This document shows positions 15,857-25,357 of a stretch of DNA of 64,000 bases, one piece after another (position 1 is the first letter of the stretch; each line of letters begins with the position of its first letter). The DNA is from Methanosarcina sp. KYL-1 (GTDB lineage: Archaea; Halobacteriota; Methanosarcinia; Methanosarcinales; Methanosarcinaceae). The stretch covers positions 33,366 to 97,365 of the forward strand of contig NZ_VOUA01000010.1 of NCBI RefSeq assembly GCF_024372725.1, read 5' to 3'. The notes under the pieces were generated by a model. The model had not been told where the DNA came from. It saw only the letters and a program-made list of their open reading frames with translations, and made no database searches. The translations under genes and the position numbers were made by a program.

Positions 15857-17146
15857 TCACATCTCCGGGTGCCAGCGTTCCATGTGCCGGGCATGGGTTT
15901 CCATGTAGGCGCCTTTTTCGTAGAAATGATCGTAGAACTCAAGGTCCAGGTGATGGGCCTGGAGGTATGGCATAACAAAGATGCTTGGCACTGTGCCCGG
16001 GAATTTCCCGAAACGGTCGTAGATATGCTGGGCCTGGAGCGCCACACATTCCCTGAACTCCTCATCATGAGGCTTTGCACTGCTCCGGACTGCTTTTGTA
16101 TCTTTGTAGTAACCCGGGGTTTCCGGATGGAAAGGGCCTCCGGGACCAAACTTCCTTTCGGTAAGGGCGTCTACGGCATGGCGCATATCCCGGTAATGCG
16201 GAGGGGTATATCCCTCAAAAATGCCGGGAAGGCCGGTTGGGTTCGGGAGGGGCCAGCATTCGTCAGTATCGTAGCGGAAGCCCAGGCCAGGGACTTCGGG
16301 ATTCCCGCTTGCCCCGAGGACGGAAAACGGGTCCATGCCGTTGAACATCCAGCCACCCAGGCCCATTGCCTGCAGCATGAGCATTCCGGCATAGCAAGCG
16401 GTAGAAAGTTCGGCAGTCAGCTCGGAGAGAGACCACATTTCAAGAAAACTCAGCGGATACGGGTTTTCCACGTCAACCAGACCTTTGAACTGTTCAAGCC
16501 CTTTAATTTCCTCTCCATGTACATCGTCATAAAAACAGACGCCATTCTGGGTATAGTAGCAGAGCCCCGCCAGGACGTGCTGGGCCAGGTCCCCAACCGG
16601 AATAATAAGGGTGGTCCCGGGCTGGTTGACGGCCCAGGTGTTGTGGGCTTCGATATGAGGGACCTCATGAGGGACTTTTAAGCGGCCATCGGCAATTTTG
16701 CGGACCCTTGCCCTGTGAGTCTCAAGGAGTTCTTCCGAGTCGAAGGTCCCCTCCTCCAAACGTCCGGCAAGCTCAGGTGCGTCCCTGGTTGCGAAAAAGT
16801 AAACTCCCGAATCATCGGTGAAGAACAGCTCGCTTGTATGAAAGCCTGCAGCCGAGGGAAAAGTTCGGCCCCCGGCACTGCATGCATAGTTTGAAAGGTC
16901 AGGTGCATATCGTTCCCCACGCATGATGAGGTTATGCCAGCCGGTGTTGCCAGCCACTGCTGCCAGTACCGTCATCTGCTCAAGTTCGTTCAGAGGCAGC
17001 GGGTCATGCTTTGATGTGTATTTAAAGTAGCCGTCAGGAACCGAAGCCCCCTGGAAAAAACGGCGTGACCTCCTTCCGAAAAGTGCATCAACGAACTTGA
17101 AATCAAGAGTTTCTCTAAGGCCGGGTGGAATGTTTTCCCTGCTCAT
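15857..17146 (-). CDS. Divergent nitroreductase-superfamily protein (429 aa)
   Basis: The ATG at 17146 is chosen because GGGGAG lies 7 nt upstream; an in-frame ATG exists at 17161. The N-terminus LFGRRSRRFFQGASVP with LPLNELEQMTVLAAVAGNTGWHN resembles the RRSxRxF / L-x-x-L-x-x-L start of FMN nitroreductases, and the middle (LSTACYAGMLMLQAMGLGGWMFNG) resembles the family's helix near FMN. At 429 residues it is about twice the usual size, with an extra C-terminal region rich in His, Tyr and Trp. Assignment is by motif style only; it may be a flavin- or metal-dependent enzyme of unknown reaction. Monocistronic. Confidence 0.55.
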   Translation of the reverse strand: MSRENIPPGLRETLDFKFVDALFGRRSRRFFQGASVPDGYFKYTSKHDPLPLNELEQMTVLAAVAGNTGWHNLIMRGERYAPDLSNYACSAGGRTFPSAAGFHTSELFFTDDSGVYFFATRDAPELAGRLEEGTFDSEELLETHRARVRKIADGRLKVPHEVPHIEAHNTWAVNQPGTTLIIPVGDLAQHVLAGLCYYTQNGVCFYDDVHGEEIKGLEQFKGLVDVENPYPLSFLEMWSLSELTAELSTACYAGMLMLQAMGLGGWMFNGMDPFSVLGASGNPEVPGLGFRYDTDECWPLPNPTGLPGIFEGYTPPHYRDMRHAVDALTERKFGPGGPFHPETPGYYKDTKAVRSSAKPHDEEFRECVALQAQHIYDRFGKFPGTVPSIFVMPYLQAHHLDLEFYDHFYEKGAYMETHARHMERWHPEM

Positions 17147-17347
17147 GTTTATACTCCCCATACCTGAGATTGCAAACGATTGGTCTAAAAGCTGGCGCCT
17201 GGGAGAGCATGTCCCTGAAATGGGGTAAATTACCGGGAAGCAAACTGCTTTTGAAGGTTGTTTTTACTCCGGGCCCTGTTTAAGGAATTACTTTGAAAAA
17301 GAGGTTGCTGGGTACTTGCCTGAAGTTTATTCCTGTTTCAGAGTGAC

Positions 17348-19645
17348 TTAATCCTGTTTTGTGGGGACATGTTCCTGTTTCAGGGGAATCATGAACGTAA
17401 ATACACTGCCCTTACCTGGTTCACTTTCAACCCAGATCCTGCCTCCATGCATTTCCACAAATTTCTTAACAATGGCAAGGCCCAGGCCTGTGCCGGGCTG
17501 TTCCCTGGATTCGAATTTGCCAAGCTGGGTGAAAGGGTGAAAAAGTTTTTTCTGGTTCTCTCCGGAAATCCCGGGGCCTGAGTCAGCAACCCTGATTAAC
17601 ACGTTTTCTCCCGCAGCCCGGGCGTCAATGGCAACGAGCCCGTTTTCATGCGTAAATTTTATGGCGTTATCCAGCAGGTTGTACAGGATCTGCTTGAACT
17701 TTGTCCTGTCAGCCCTTATCTTTTCCATTTCCCTATCCAGGTTATCCTCTATCCTGATGTTTTTCTTTGAGGCTATGGGCGCAAGGGTAGTTTTTATCTC
17801 CTCAAATGCGGCAGGTACGGAAAATTCTTCAATGTGAAGTTCCATCTTTCCGGTTTCAATCTTTGACAGGTCCAGGATTCCGTTGATAATTTTTAACAGG
17901 TGCTTTCCACTCATTGAAATGTTGGAGATGTATTTTAACTGCTTTTCATTGAGGGGACCGAAGCTTTCTTCCTGTAGTAGATCCGCAAAGCCTATAACCG
18001 AATTCAGGGGAGTCCTCAACTCGTGGCTCATGGAAGCTAAAAAATCGCTCTTTGCACGGGAGGTGTCTTCAGCCCGGAGCCTTGCTTCGTTCATCATCCG
18101 TTCCGCTTCCTTGTTTCTGGAAACATCAAGGAATGACCCCATCATGCAGATCGGGATGCCTGCTTCATCCCTGACCATGCTTGCCGAAAGGTGAGAGGGA
18201 AACTCGGTGCCGTCCTTTCTCCTGGCAGTTAACTCGCCTTCCCAGGTCCCTTCCAAAAAAAGCTTTTTTACGACAGCTGCAGCTTGCTCTTCCGTGTTCC
18301 AGAATTTTACAGCAGGCCTGCCCAGAACCTCTGCCTCGTCCACATATCCCCAGTGTTTGAGGAAAGCCGAATTTATGTAGGTCAGGTCCCCTTCAAGGTC
18401 AGCTATAGCAATGGGGGTGAGGGCTGAAGCCATGGCAGCATTTTTAACCTGCATTTCCTTTTCCACCCTTTTTCTCTCGGTTATGTCTTCCCCGGAGCTA
18501 AGGATCCCAATAATTTTGCCCTCCCCGTCCCTTAAAAAGGTATTCTGCCACATGATTAGCCTTTCCTCCCCGCTTCGGGTTAACACCGGATTTTCAAAGT
18601 GCCCGAAAGATTCAATATTACCCCTTATAAATTCCGGATATATGTCTTTTATTTTCTGCCGGTATTTTTCAGGCACAAAAGTATCAAACCAGTTTTTGCC
18701 AATAATGTCCTTTTTGGGATACCCCAGCAGTTCAGCCCCCTTTCTGTTTATAAGCAGAGTTTTTTGTTCGGGGTCAATTGCAACAATTACCGTCCCTGCG
18801 ATGTCGAGATAATTCTGTGCACAGTCCCTTTCATGTTTGAGCATTTGCTCTGCTTTTTTTCTCTCAGTGATGTCCCTGGTGATTGAAAGTACAGCCTGCC
18901 TGCCTCCGTATTCGATAAACCTCATGTTCTGTTCAACAAGCAGTACGGACCCTTCTTTGCAGATAATCTTACCCTCCACCATTACGTGCCCATACCGGTA
19001 CAGTTCCCTTATTTTTTCAAAAAAAGCTTCTGAAGCTTCGGGGGCTATCAGGTCGGTTGCTTTCATCTGCAGAAACTCGGCCCGGCTGTACCCCAGTTTT
19101 TCACAGGTCACCCGGTTTACTTCCAGAAAGCAGCCTCCTGGCTCGTTTATTGTGATGCCGTCGCTGGCATTTTCAAAAATCATCCTGAACTTTTTCTCTG
19201 AAGCTTCCAGCCCCATTTCAGCTTTCTTTCTTCCGGTTATGTCTTCGATCTGGGAAATGAAATAAAGCGGCTTATTTTCGGAGCCAAGGGTAAGAGAGGT
19301 TGAGACCCTGACCCATATCGTTTCTCCGTCCTTTCGGACGAAACGTCTTTCATCATGCCTGACTCTGTCATTTCCGCAAAAGCTTTCGGCCCGAATCTCA
19401 AAATCCGGTTCCGGTTCATCAGGATGTGCAAGTTTCTTAAAATCCAGCTCAAGCAGTTCGGATTCCGTATAGCCCAGCATTTCGCATAGCCTGGAGTTCA
19501 CTCTGAGCCAGTTGCCACTGGTGGCAACAATCGCCATTCCGATCTGCATTTGTTCAAACACAGAACAGCCCCATACATCCCCGTAACCCGAGTACTCCTC
19601 CATTTTGCTGGTCGAAGACGAGCCATTTTTCCGGAAATCCATCAA
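17348..19645 (-). CDS. Multi-PAS sensor histidine kinase
   Basis: 765 residues, no membrane segment, so cytoplasmic. Four PAS/PAC units occupy about 27-140, 150-265, 270-395 and 400-520, each closed by a DITxRK or related motif (EDITGRKKAE, RDITERKKAE, EDITERKRVE, LDVSRNKEAE). The HisKA domain has the phospho-acceptor motif SMSHELRTPLN (about 545), followed by an ATPase domain with DNAIKFT (N box), DSGPGIS (G1) and GTGLGLAIVKK (G2). No response regulator is encoded next to it, an orphan arrangement common in Methanosarcina. PAS ligands cannot be deduced. Confidence 0.93.
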   Translation of the reverse strand: MMDFRKNGSSSTSKMEEYSGYGDVWGCSVFEQMQIGMAIVATSGNWLRVNSRLCEMLGYTESELLELDFKKLAHPDEPEPDFEIRAESFCGNDRVRHDERRFVRKDGETIWVRVSTSLTLGSENKPLYFISQIEDITGRKKAEMGLEASEKKFRMIFENASDGITINEPGGCFLEVNRVTCEKLGYSRAEFLQMKATDLIAPEASEAFFEKIRELYRYGHVMVEGKIICKEGSVLLVEQNMRFIEYGGRQAVLSITRDITERKKAEQMLKHERDCAQNYLDIAGTVIVAIDPEQKTLLINRKGAELLGYPKKDIIGKNWFDTFVPEKYRQKIKDIYPEFIRGNIESFGHFENPVLTRSGEERLIMWQNTFLRDGEGKIIGILSSGEDITERKRVEKEMQVKNAAMASALTPIAIADLEGDLTYINSAFLKHWGYVDEAEVLGRPAVKFWNTEEQAAAVVKKLFLEGTWEGELTARRKDGTEFPSHLSASMVRDEAGIPICMMGSFLDVSRNKEAERMMNEARLRAEDTSRAKSDFLASMSHELRTPLNSVIGFADLLQEESFGPLNEKQLKYISNISMSGKHLLKIINGILDLSKIETGKMELHIEEFSVPAAFEEIKTTLAPIASKKNIRIEDNLDREMEKIRADRTKFKQILYNLLDNAIKFTHENGLVAIDARAAGENVLIRVADSGPGISGENQKKLFHPFTQLGKFESREQPGTGLGLAIVKKFVEMHGGRIWVESEPGKGSVFTFMIPLKQEHVPTKQD

Positions 19646-19888
19646 TTCACCTTATAAGGAATGAAACTTAATATAAAATATATTTGAAGTATATAATACC
19701 TCATGATGAAAAACACGTTCCAAAAAATATAAACTTTTAGGAAGATGTAAACTGGTCGAAACATGCACTGGTCGAAACATGCAAACCGCATTGATTACCA
19801 AGTTTACTAGAAAATATGTTGAAATTTCAATCCAGATGAAACGGATTTAATCCGGAAACAGCAGCTGCAATAAATCATTCAGTAATTC

Positions 19889-19962
19889 CTGAAAACCTTT
19901 TTCAATCTGCTTTTCAGGTATCGTAGCTCTCACCGGTCGCTTGCGACCGGCCTTTTCCATAA
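19889..19962 (-). repeat. TGAG-hairpin repeat, copy A
   Basis: On the minus strand TATGGAAAAG precedes an 8-bp stem (GGTCGC region, plus 19933-19950) that ends CCGGTGAGAGC. About 72 bp are shared with copy B at 32.6 kb in the same orientation, including ACCTGAAAAGCA on the 3' side. A TATA-like ATATATTA lies upstream on the minus strand. Either a small RNA or an IS605-type end. Confidence 0.5.
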
Positions 19963-20019
19963 GTATGGATAATATATGAATAAGCAAAAGAGTGGCCAGA
20001 TGGCTTATTTGTGCATTGG

Positions 20020-20180
20020 GATAACCAAAAAAGTCATTTTGATGACTGAAGAGAGCATTGGGATAACCAGGAAGGGCACCCTGATAACTTAAAAGATCAC
20101 TGGAATAACCAAAAAGATCACTGGAATAACCAAAAAGATCACTGGAATAACCAAAAAGAGCATCCTGATGACTGAATGGG
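20020..20180. repeat. 21-bp tandem repeats (GATCACTGGAATAACCAAAAA)
   Basis: Three near-identical units at about 20095-20157, flanked by degenerate versions (GCATTGGGATAACCAGG and the like) from 20020 onward. Lies between the histidine kinase and DUF1015 genes. Confidence 0.7.
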
Positions 20181-20289
20181 AGATTTCAGAAAAGTACAGG
20201 GATTCAATTTGAAATTAGTGTTTGAAATTAGTGTTCTAACCATCATAACATGGAAAATATATTTATATATCGCTTCATTTTATCTCTTT

Positions 20290-20330
20290 TTGGAGAGGCG
20301 CCGCCAGGCAAGTTGGCGGGGGGCATTGAT
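20290..20330. repeat. Second copy of the GGCGCCGCCAG hairpin
   Basis: GGCGCCGCCAGGCAAGTTGG followed by CGGGG matches the segment at 11546-11572 with a few substitutions; both are preceded by TCTTTTTGG. It lies just downstream of the DUF1015 gene and could act as a terminator or be a mobile-element end. Confidence 0.5.
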
Positions 20331-20385
20331 ATTACGTCTGGATTGAAAAAAGGTTTTAGGGTCAAGGAAAGTATTTATCAGGGTA

Positions 20386-21522
20386 TTACTGAATAATTTT
20401 TCTTGCCTCAATGTAATACCTTTTCTCCTTTTCCTCTCCAAGCGAAAATGATTTTTTTGGAAGGACACCCTTCTTTTCTATAAGTGAAAAGAATTCGCTC
20501 TTTTTTAAGGCGGGAAGGAAGAAACCAATGTTACCCGGCTCCTTTCCAAGCTTTTTTACAATTTCGGGGTCATGTTCGTATTCAACGGAATACTCATCGA
20601 TGATCTCGTCCAGGGTTTCAACTTCAAGGTCATATCTGGGCCTGTCAAAGATAAGGGCCCCACTCCTGTCCTTTGTGATAAATCCGATTGAGTGGCCGGC
20701 TTGAGATTCCGCAACCCTTGCATCGAACCTTTTGAGAAGTTCCTCAGGCTCAACTCCTTTTACGACCCTGTGAATAGGTTCAAAGATAAGCCCGGGGTCG
20801 TGGATGTTCACAAGTTCGACCATTGCGTACCGTGCAGGATGGTCGTCCGGGACGGTCCCTTTGATCTGTTCCCAGAAACTCTTTGCTGCAGCAAGGCTGT
20901 GGTTCCCATCCCCGACAAGAAGGAATCCGAGAGCCCGAATCTTATCGGAAATTTCTTTAATTGTTTTTTCATCGCTGATTTTGTACCCGGTTATATGGCC
21001 TCCATCCTCCATCAGGTCAAAATCATAAACCGGATCGGCTGTAATTTCGGGAAGAACGGAAAAGTCCGAGTCATCGTATAAGACCAGGACATGGGATAGC
21101 TCGATTTCTGCAGCTTCTCTTATTTTGACTCTTGCAGGGAGCCTTGCTTTAATCGTCTTTTCAGTCGGCCTTATAAAAGAATCGGACCCGTCGAACTCAT
21201 AATCTTCCAGGTCAACCGCAACAACCAGACCGGACCTTTCCCTGCCTGAAACGGAACGCTTTACAAGAATAAAACAGGGGCCGTGATCGACAAGGACGTT
21301 TTTGTAATCGCCCATGCACTTATGGATGTTATTGACCCTGTTTTCATCTAAAGGAAGGTATATTTCCGGATAAATAAGCCTTAAGGTAGAAGGAGTATTT
21401 CCAACAAATTCTTCAACCCTTTTCCAGTACTCCCGGTCCTGAGTGTGCTGATCACAGGCAATTACGGCCCACTTTTCCCAATTATCCTTTGGAAGAAGAA
21501 TGCGGGGAACATGAAGAGTCAT
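20386..21522 (-). CDS. DUF1015 family protein
   Basis: 378 residues from the ATG at 21522 (MTLHVPRILLPK). A TATA-like TTTATATC about 25 nt upstream suggests a leaderless mRNA starting at this ATG; the longer frame back to 21618 would run through the promoter. Core motifs: WEKWAVIACDQHTQDREYW, ALGFLLVGDGNHSLAAAKSFWE and EYSVEYEHDPE. The family is widespread and often near amino-acid genes, with a ParB/nuclease-like fold suggested for some members, but the reaction is unknown. Single-gene unit. Confidence 0.88.
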   Translation of the reverse strand: MTLHVPRILLPKDNWEKWAVIACDQHTQDREYWKRVEEFVGNTPSTLRLIYPEIYLPLDENRVNNIHKCMGDYKNVLVDHGPCFILVKRSVSGRERSGLVVAVDLEDYEFDGSDSFIRPTEKTIKARLPARVKIREAAEIELSHVLVLYDDSDFSVLPEITADPVYDFDLMEDGGHITGYKISDEKTIKEISDKIRALGFLLVGDGNHSLAAAKSFWEQIKGTVPDDHPARYAMVELVNIHDPGLIFEPIHRVVKGVEPEELLKRFDARVAESQAGHSIGFITKDRSGALIFDRPRYDLEVETLDEIIDEYSVEYEHDPEIVKKLGKEPGNIGFFLPALKKSEFFSLIEKKGVLPKKSFSLGEEKEKRYYIEARKIIQ

Positions 21523-21689
21523 GATTAATGAAGAATAGAGAGAAGATATAAAGATTTCTATAATCATTATTTTCAAAAATAGAATCTGTTGGAATGGATC
21601 CAACATACCTGAATTCATTTAACACTACCCGGTATCCAGGATGACGGAGGGGGATTCATCGGCATACAGCAGGAAGGAAGAATTTCCGA

Positions 21690-21952
21690 ATCAGCCCATT
21701 CAAATACTGGTTTGTCTGTCAGTTTCCCTGTTACCGTGAATCCGGCATTTCCGGCTTCAAGAAGAGGGATCAGTTATTTCTATCGAACTTTACCATCAGA
21801 TCTGAAATGCCATCGGCCTCATAGTCTCCCACTTTCGCAGGAGGGCATTTTGCAGGGATGGCACCCATCAGCAGGATTGTTAGTACCTCAATGCCATTAA
21901 CATCATAGCCTGCTGAGAGAATAATATCTCCCAACAGGCCTTTATTTAACAA
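21690..21952 (-). pseudogene. Relic of a Methanosarcina surface-protein domain
   Basis: Translation gives GYDVNGIEVLTILLMG, then VGDYEADGISDLMVKFDRN, a TGA stop, and SLLLEAGNAGFTVTGKLTDK after it. This is the recurring C-terminal domain of large secreted methanogen proteins (pattern VGDYDGDGxPDLMVKF...), here with a stop and no intact gene around it. It directly follows the NosD-like gene in another frame, so it may be that gene's lost C-terminus or a separate decayed gene. Confidence 0.65.
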
Positions 21953-23286
21953 TACCCTGCTTCGCCAAGATGGTAGTACTCAATGGTTTTTAAGAGCCCT
22001 CTTATTTCCAGATCTCCACTGTAGTAATCATCGATTGCAACCAAAAGTTCTTCCATACTTATTTTACAGTCCTGGTTGGTGTCGTACGGATTATACTCTA
22101 CATCATCGTCTCCGATTGACGCTACCAGGGGCAGATAATCTCCTCCGTTAGCTATTTGCCCTGCAGAATCATATGGACGCAAAGTATCTCCCAGGCCATC
22201 TCCGTCGGTATCAATCCCGGCATAATCAGACCAGTAGTTCCCACCAAGGAAGGGCCCTCCTATAATGTTTGGCCCTGCTGTTTTCGTGACGTTCCAGATG
22301 TTGTTCGCGTCATCATAAGCGTTATTGGTATTGTTGAAGTAGTTGTTGTAGATGACGTTGTCCATTGAATTAGTGAGGGATATGCCACAATCTTCATTCT
22401 TGCTTGCCGTGTTGCCGGTAAGCGTGTTATTGCTGCAATTATACAGCTCAATACCAACGTCTAATCCACCGCTTATGTTGTTATTGCTCAGCATGTTGTT
22501 GCTGGAAGAATGCATCAGAGAGATTCCGTCACCGTTAAACAATAACTTGTTATTGTCCAGTTTGTTGTTGTTGGCAGAAGGACTCAGAATGATGCCGCAC
22601 TCATCGTTCCCCCTTATATAGTTATTGCTCAAAGTGTTGTTGCTGGAAGAAGCCAGCCAGATGCCAAAATCGTTCCAGGATGCGGTGTTGTCCCTCAGTA
22701 TATTATTGTCGGAAGAAGATAGGCCAATCCCATTAACCATGCTCCCGCATGCAGAGTTATTGATCAACATGTTGTTGTTGGAATAAAACAGGTGGATGGT
22801 ATCAAAACTGCTAGCTCTTGCAATGTTATTGCTCAGTGTGTTGTCGCTGGAATCATACAGAAAGATTCCCCATTCGCTACCGTATACTTCATTGTTACTA
22901 ATAATGTTATGCTGAACTCCATTGAGATATATTCCCATAAGATAGCCATTTACCTTAAAACCCCGGATGGTCACATTATTTGCAGTTACATTGAAGACAA
23001 CATTTTCTTGGTTGAAAGCCTGAACGACCGTATCCTCCGGGTCACCTGATTGTGAGACTATGGTCAGTTCCTTGCTCACATTTATATTTTCAGTGTAGAT
23101 ACCGCTGTACACAATGATAGTGTCCCCGTCCTATGCAGCATCCACGGCGGCCTGGATGGAGGTGTAATCTGCTGCAGGTCCTGTACTGTTGTTCACAGTG
23201 ATGTCTGCTGCTGATGCTGTTCCCATGCTTATTAAAAGTAAAGAGATTACAAAACAAATCATCATAAATTCTTTACATCTTGTCAT
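21946..23286 (-). CDS. Secreted NosD-like beta-helix protein with in-frame amber codon
   Basis: 446 codons from the ATG at 23286. A clear signal peptide (residues about 8-26, ending MGTASAA) leads into a right-handed beta-helix with many N-N-x-L/I repeats (about 60-370; NTLSNN, NNMLINN), then a DTNQDCKISMEELL EF-hand/dockerin-like C-terminus (about 395-415). Codon 52 (23133-23131) is TAG, in the normally continuous DAA-x-DGDTIIV strand. Methanosarcina can decode UAG as pyrrolysine, so read-through is possible; otherwise only a 51-residue peptide is made and the gene is dead. The frame before and after is otherwise intact. Confidence 0.75.
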
Positions 23287-23467
23287 ATTTACCCCACTGT
23301 AAAAATGTATTGGAAAACAATATTTTCCAATGAATTTTATGTATATATATCTATATTAAATAAAACGAAATTTACATTAGTAATTTTGTATAAGAAAGTA
23401 TTACTATAAATAAAGAAAAATTACTAAAATTATTATAATTTAAATTATATATGCTATAATATTAATC

Positions 23468-24069
23468 GGGGATAAGCTCAGCCATTTCGACCGGGAATGC
23501 ATTCCGGAACATGTGGTACATGCCAAGGGTGCGGGTGCCGGCGGGTACTTCGAAGTGACAGCGGATTTGACAAAGTACACAAAGGCCAAGTTCCTTTCAG
23601 AAGTCGGCAAGCGAACCGAAGTCCTTGTCCGCTTTTCCACTGTTGGGGGGAAAAAGGTTCGGCTGATGCAGCCCGTGACCCGTGCGGGTTTGCCGTAAAG
23701 TTCTACACTGAAGATGGAAACTACGGTTTGACCGGAAACAGCACCCCTGTGTTTTTCATCCGCGCCCCTCTTAAATTTCCTGATTTTGTCCACACACAGA
23801 AGCGCAATCCCGCTACAAACTGCAAAGACCCGGACATGTTCGGGGACTTCTTTTCCCTCACTCCGGAATCGATTCACCAGGTCACTATCCTTTTCTCCGA
23901 TAGGGGGGTATCCTGCTACTTACCGGAACATGAATGGGTACTCAAGCCACACCTACAAGTGGTATATGATAATGGAGAATAATACTTCTGGGTACAGTAT
24001 CATTTCAATACTGACCAGGGAATAAAGAACCTGACCCATGAAGAGCGTGCAAAGGCGACGGAAAAATAA
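23468..24069 (+). pseudogene. Decayed heme catalase gene (katE type)
   Basis: Catalase sequence spread over three frames: [20 protein letters not shown] (with the catalytic His of VVHAxG), [66 protein letters not shown], and YHFNTDQGIKNLTHEE. At least three frameshifts or stops occur (about 23650, 23905, 23970). The start and the C-terminal half of a normal (about 480-residue) catalase are missing. Non-functional. Confidence 0.9.
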
Positions 24070-24342
24070 AATAATTTCAGGTCAGGTTCCTGTTTCACCG
24101 CAAGCCTGAAAGAACCCGGTTTTATGGGGAAAAGTAATTTTTTGTGGGGGGTTTGGAAACTTTTTTACTCCCCACACCTTTATTATTTTTGCACGGGGAA
24201 GGAGAAGGAAATAAAATATCAAGAGTATGATAGATAGCAAGAGTATGATAGCAAAAAATTAAATTGAGAGCTTTTTTCTTATCCTCTGGCTCTCGATGCG
24301 TTCCATTGATCGTCAGAAACGCTGCTGTCTTAATCAAGGTTT

Positions 24343-24834
24343 TCAGTCAATTTTCTCGAATCTGGATGCAGGTGCCCCGCAAATCGGGCAGTTCCCTTCA
24401 GGTTCGCCTTCCATAGTATATCCGCAAACACTGCAGACGTGGTAGTCAACCTCTTCATTCTTTCCAATTTCATCCAGTGCTTTTTCATAGAGCCTGGCAT
24501 GGATCCTTTCTACCTTGTTTGCCACCTCAAAGCTCCACAGAGCCCTGTTGTCCCCTTCTTTCTTTGCCTCCTCAATGAATTGGGGGTACATTTTCTCAAA
24601 TTCGTATGTTTCGCCGCTGATGGCTTCTTTTAAGTTATCCATCGTAGTCCCGATTCCGCCCATACGCTGGAGGTGGTTGAAAGCATGGACCGTCTCCGCA
24701 GCAGCAGCGGCTCTGAAGAGTTTGGCTATCTGGTGATACCCTTCTTCGTCCGCTTTCTTCGCAAAGGCAAGGTATGTCCTGTTTGCCATTGATTCGCCGG
24801 TAAACGCAGCTTTAAGATTATCCTTAGAACTCAT
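24343..24834 (-). CDS. rbr: Rubrerythrin
   Basis: 163 residues. The ferritin-like four-helix domain carries the diiron ligands in AFTGESMANRTYLAFA, AAAETVHAFNH, EMYPQFIEEA-like and FEVANKVERIHARLYEKAL segments. The C-terminal rubredoxin-like domain has CSVCGYTMEG and CPICGAP. It reduces hydrogen peroxide in the cytoplasm of anaerobes. It stands 270 bp from the dead catalase gene, so peroxide defence here rests on the rubrerythrin. Single-gene unit. Confidence 0.94.
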   Translation of the reverse strand: MSSKDNLKAAFTGESMANRTYLAFAKKADEEGYHQIAKLFRAAAAAETVHAFNHLQRMGGIGTTMDNLKEAISGETYEFEKMYPQFIEEAKKEGDNRALWSFEVANKVERIHARLYEKALDEIGKNEEVDYHVCSVCGYTMEGEPEGNCPICGAPASRFEKID

Positions 24835-25063
24835 GCATATCTCCCCTTAATTTGAATTACTTTTTACCCTATTTACCAGGTATTGTATCCTGAAATTATT
24901 TCGCAGATTCAAAATCATTTGGAAGTTCAATGCAGTACAGATTGATTTTCGGAAGGTTGATTTTCAGAACATCTTCTGGCTCTCCCTGATTGCTTCCCTG
25001 ATTGCTGCTTATTTGTATCCCGTTTTGCAAGAATATATTTATCCGGTCTGATAATATCGTTTT

Positions 25064-25314
25064 ATGCCTGTGGAAACAAGGGAAATTTCAGTCACTGCAA
25101 AAGAAGACTGTGGAATTGTTGACGTTACCGAAATGGTATCCGAGGAAGTCAAAAACTCTAAAATTAGAAACGGAACAGTTACGGTATTCTGCATCGGGTC
25201 AACCGGAGTAATAACTACAATGGAATTTGAGACAAATCTCTCAAAGGATGTTTCGGAAACTCTTGAGAAGCTAATCCCTCTTAATAAGGACTACCACCAC
25301 CACAAAACCTGATG
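25064..25314 (+). pseudogene. yjbQ: YjbQ/UPF0047 protein, 5' half (split by insertion)
   Basis: The first 82 residues of a YjbQ (UPF0047, thiamine-phosphate-synthase-like) protein: ISVTAKEDCGIVDVTEMVSEEV, FCIGSTGVITTMEFE and DYHHHKT. A TGA supplied by the inserted DNA ends the frame right after the shared 7-bp core. The missing 58 residues, WGDFNGSSHL onward, are at 32357-32533. Together they form a normal 140-residue protein. A TATA-like box about 25 nt before the ATG suggests a leaderless transcript. The half protein lacks the conserved GTWQQIVxxxFD end and is probably inactive. Confidence 0.93.
25305..25311. other. attL core of the integrated element (AAACCTG)
   Basis: AAACCTG occurs here within the yjbQ codons for K-T-W and again at 32352-32358. 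Removing 25305-32351 restores the open yjbQ frame exactly. Confidence 0.85.
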
Positions 25315-25357
25315 TTTTAAATTAATCATCAACACATCTATAGTATTAGGTGACTGT

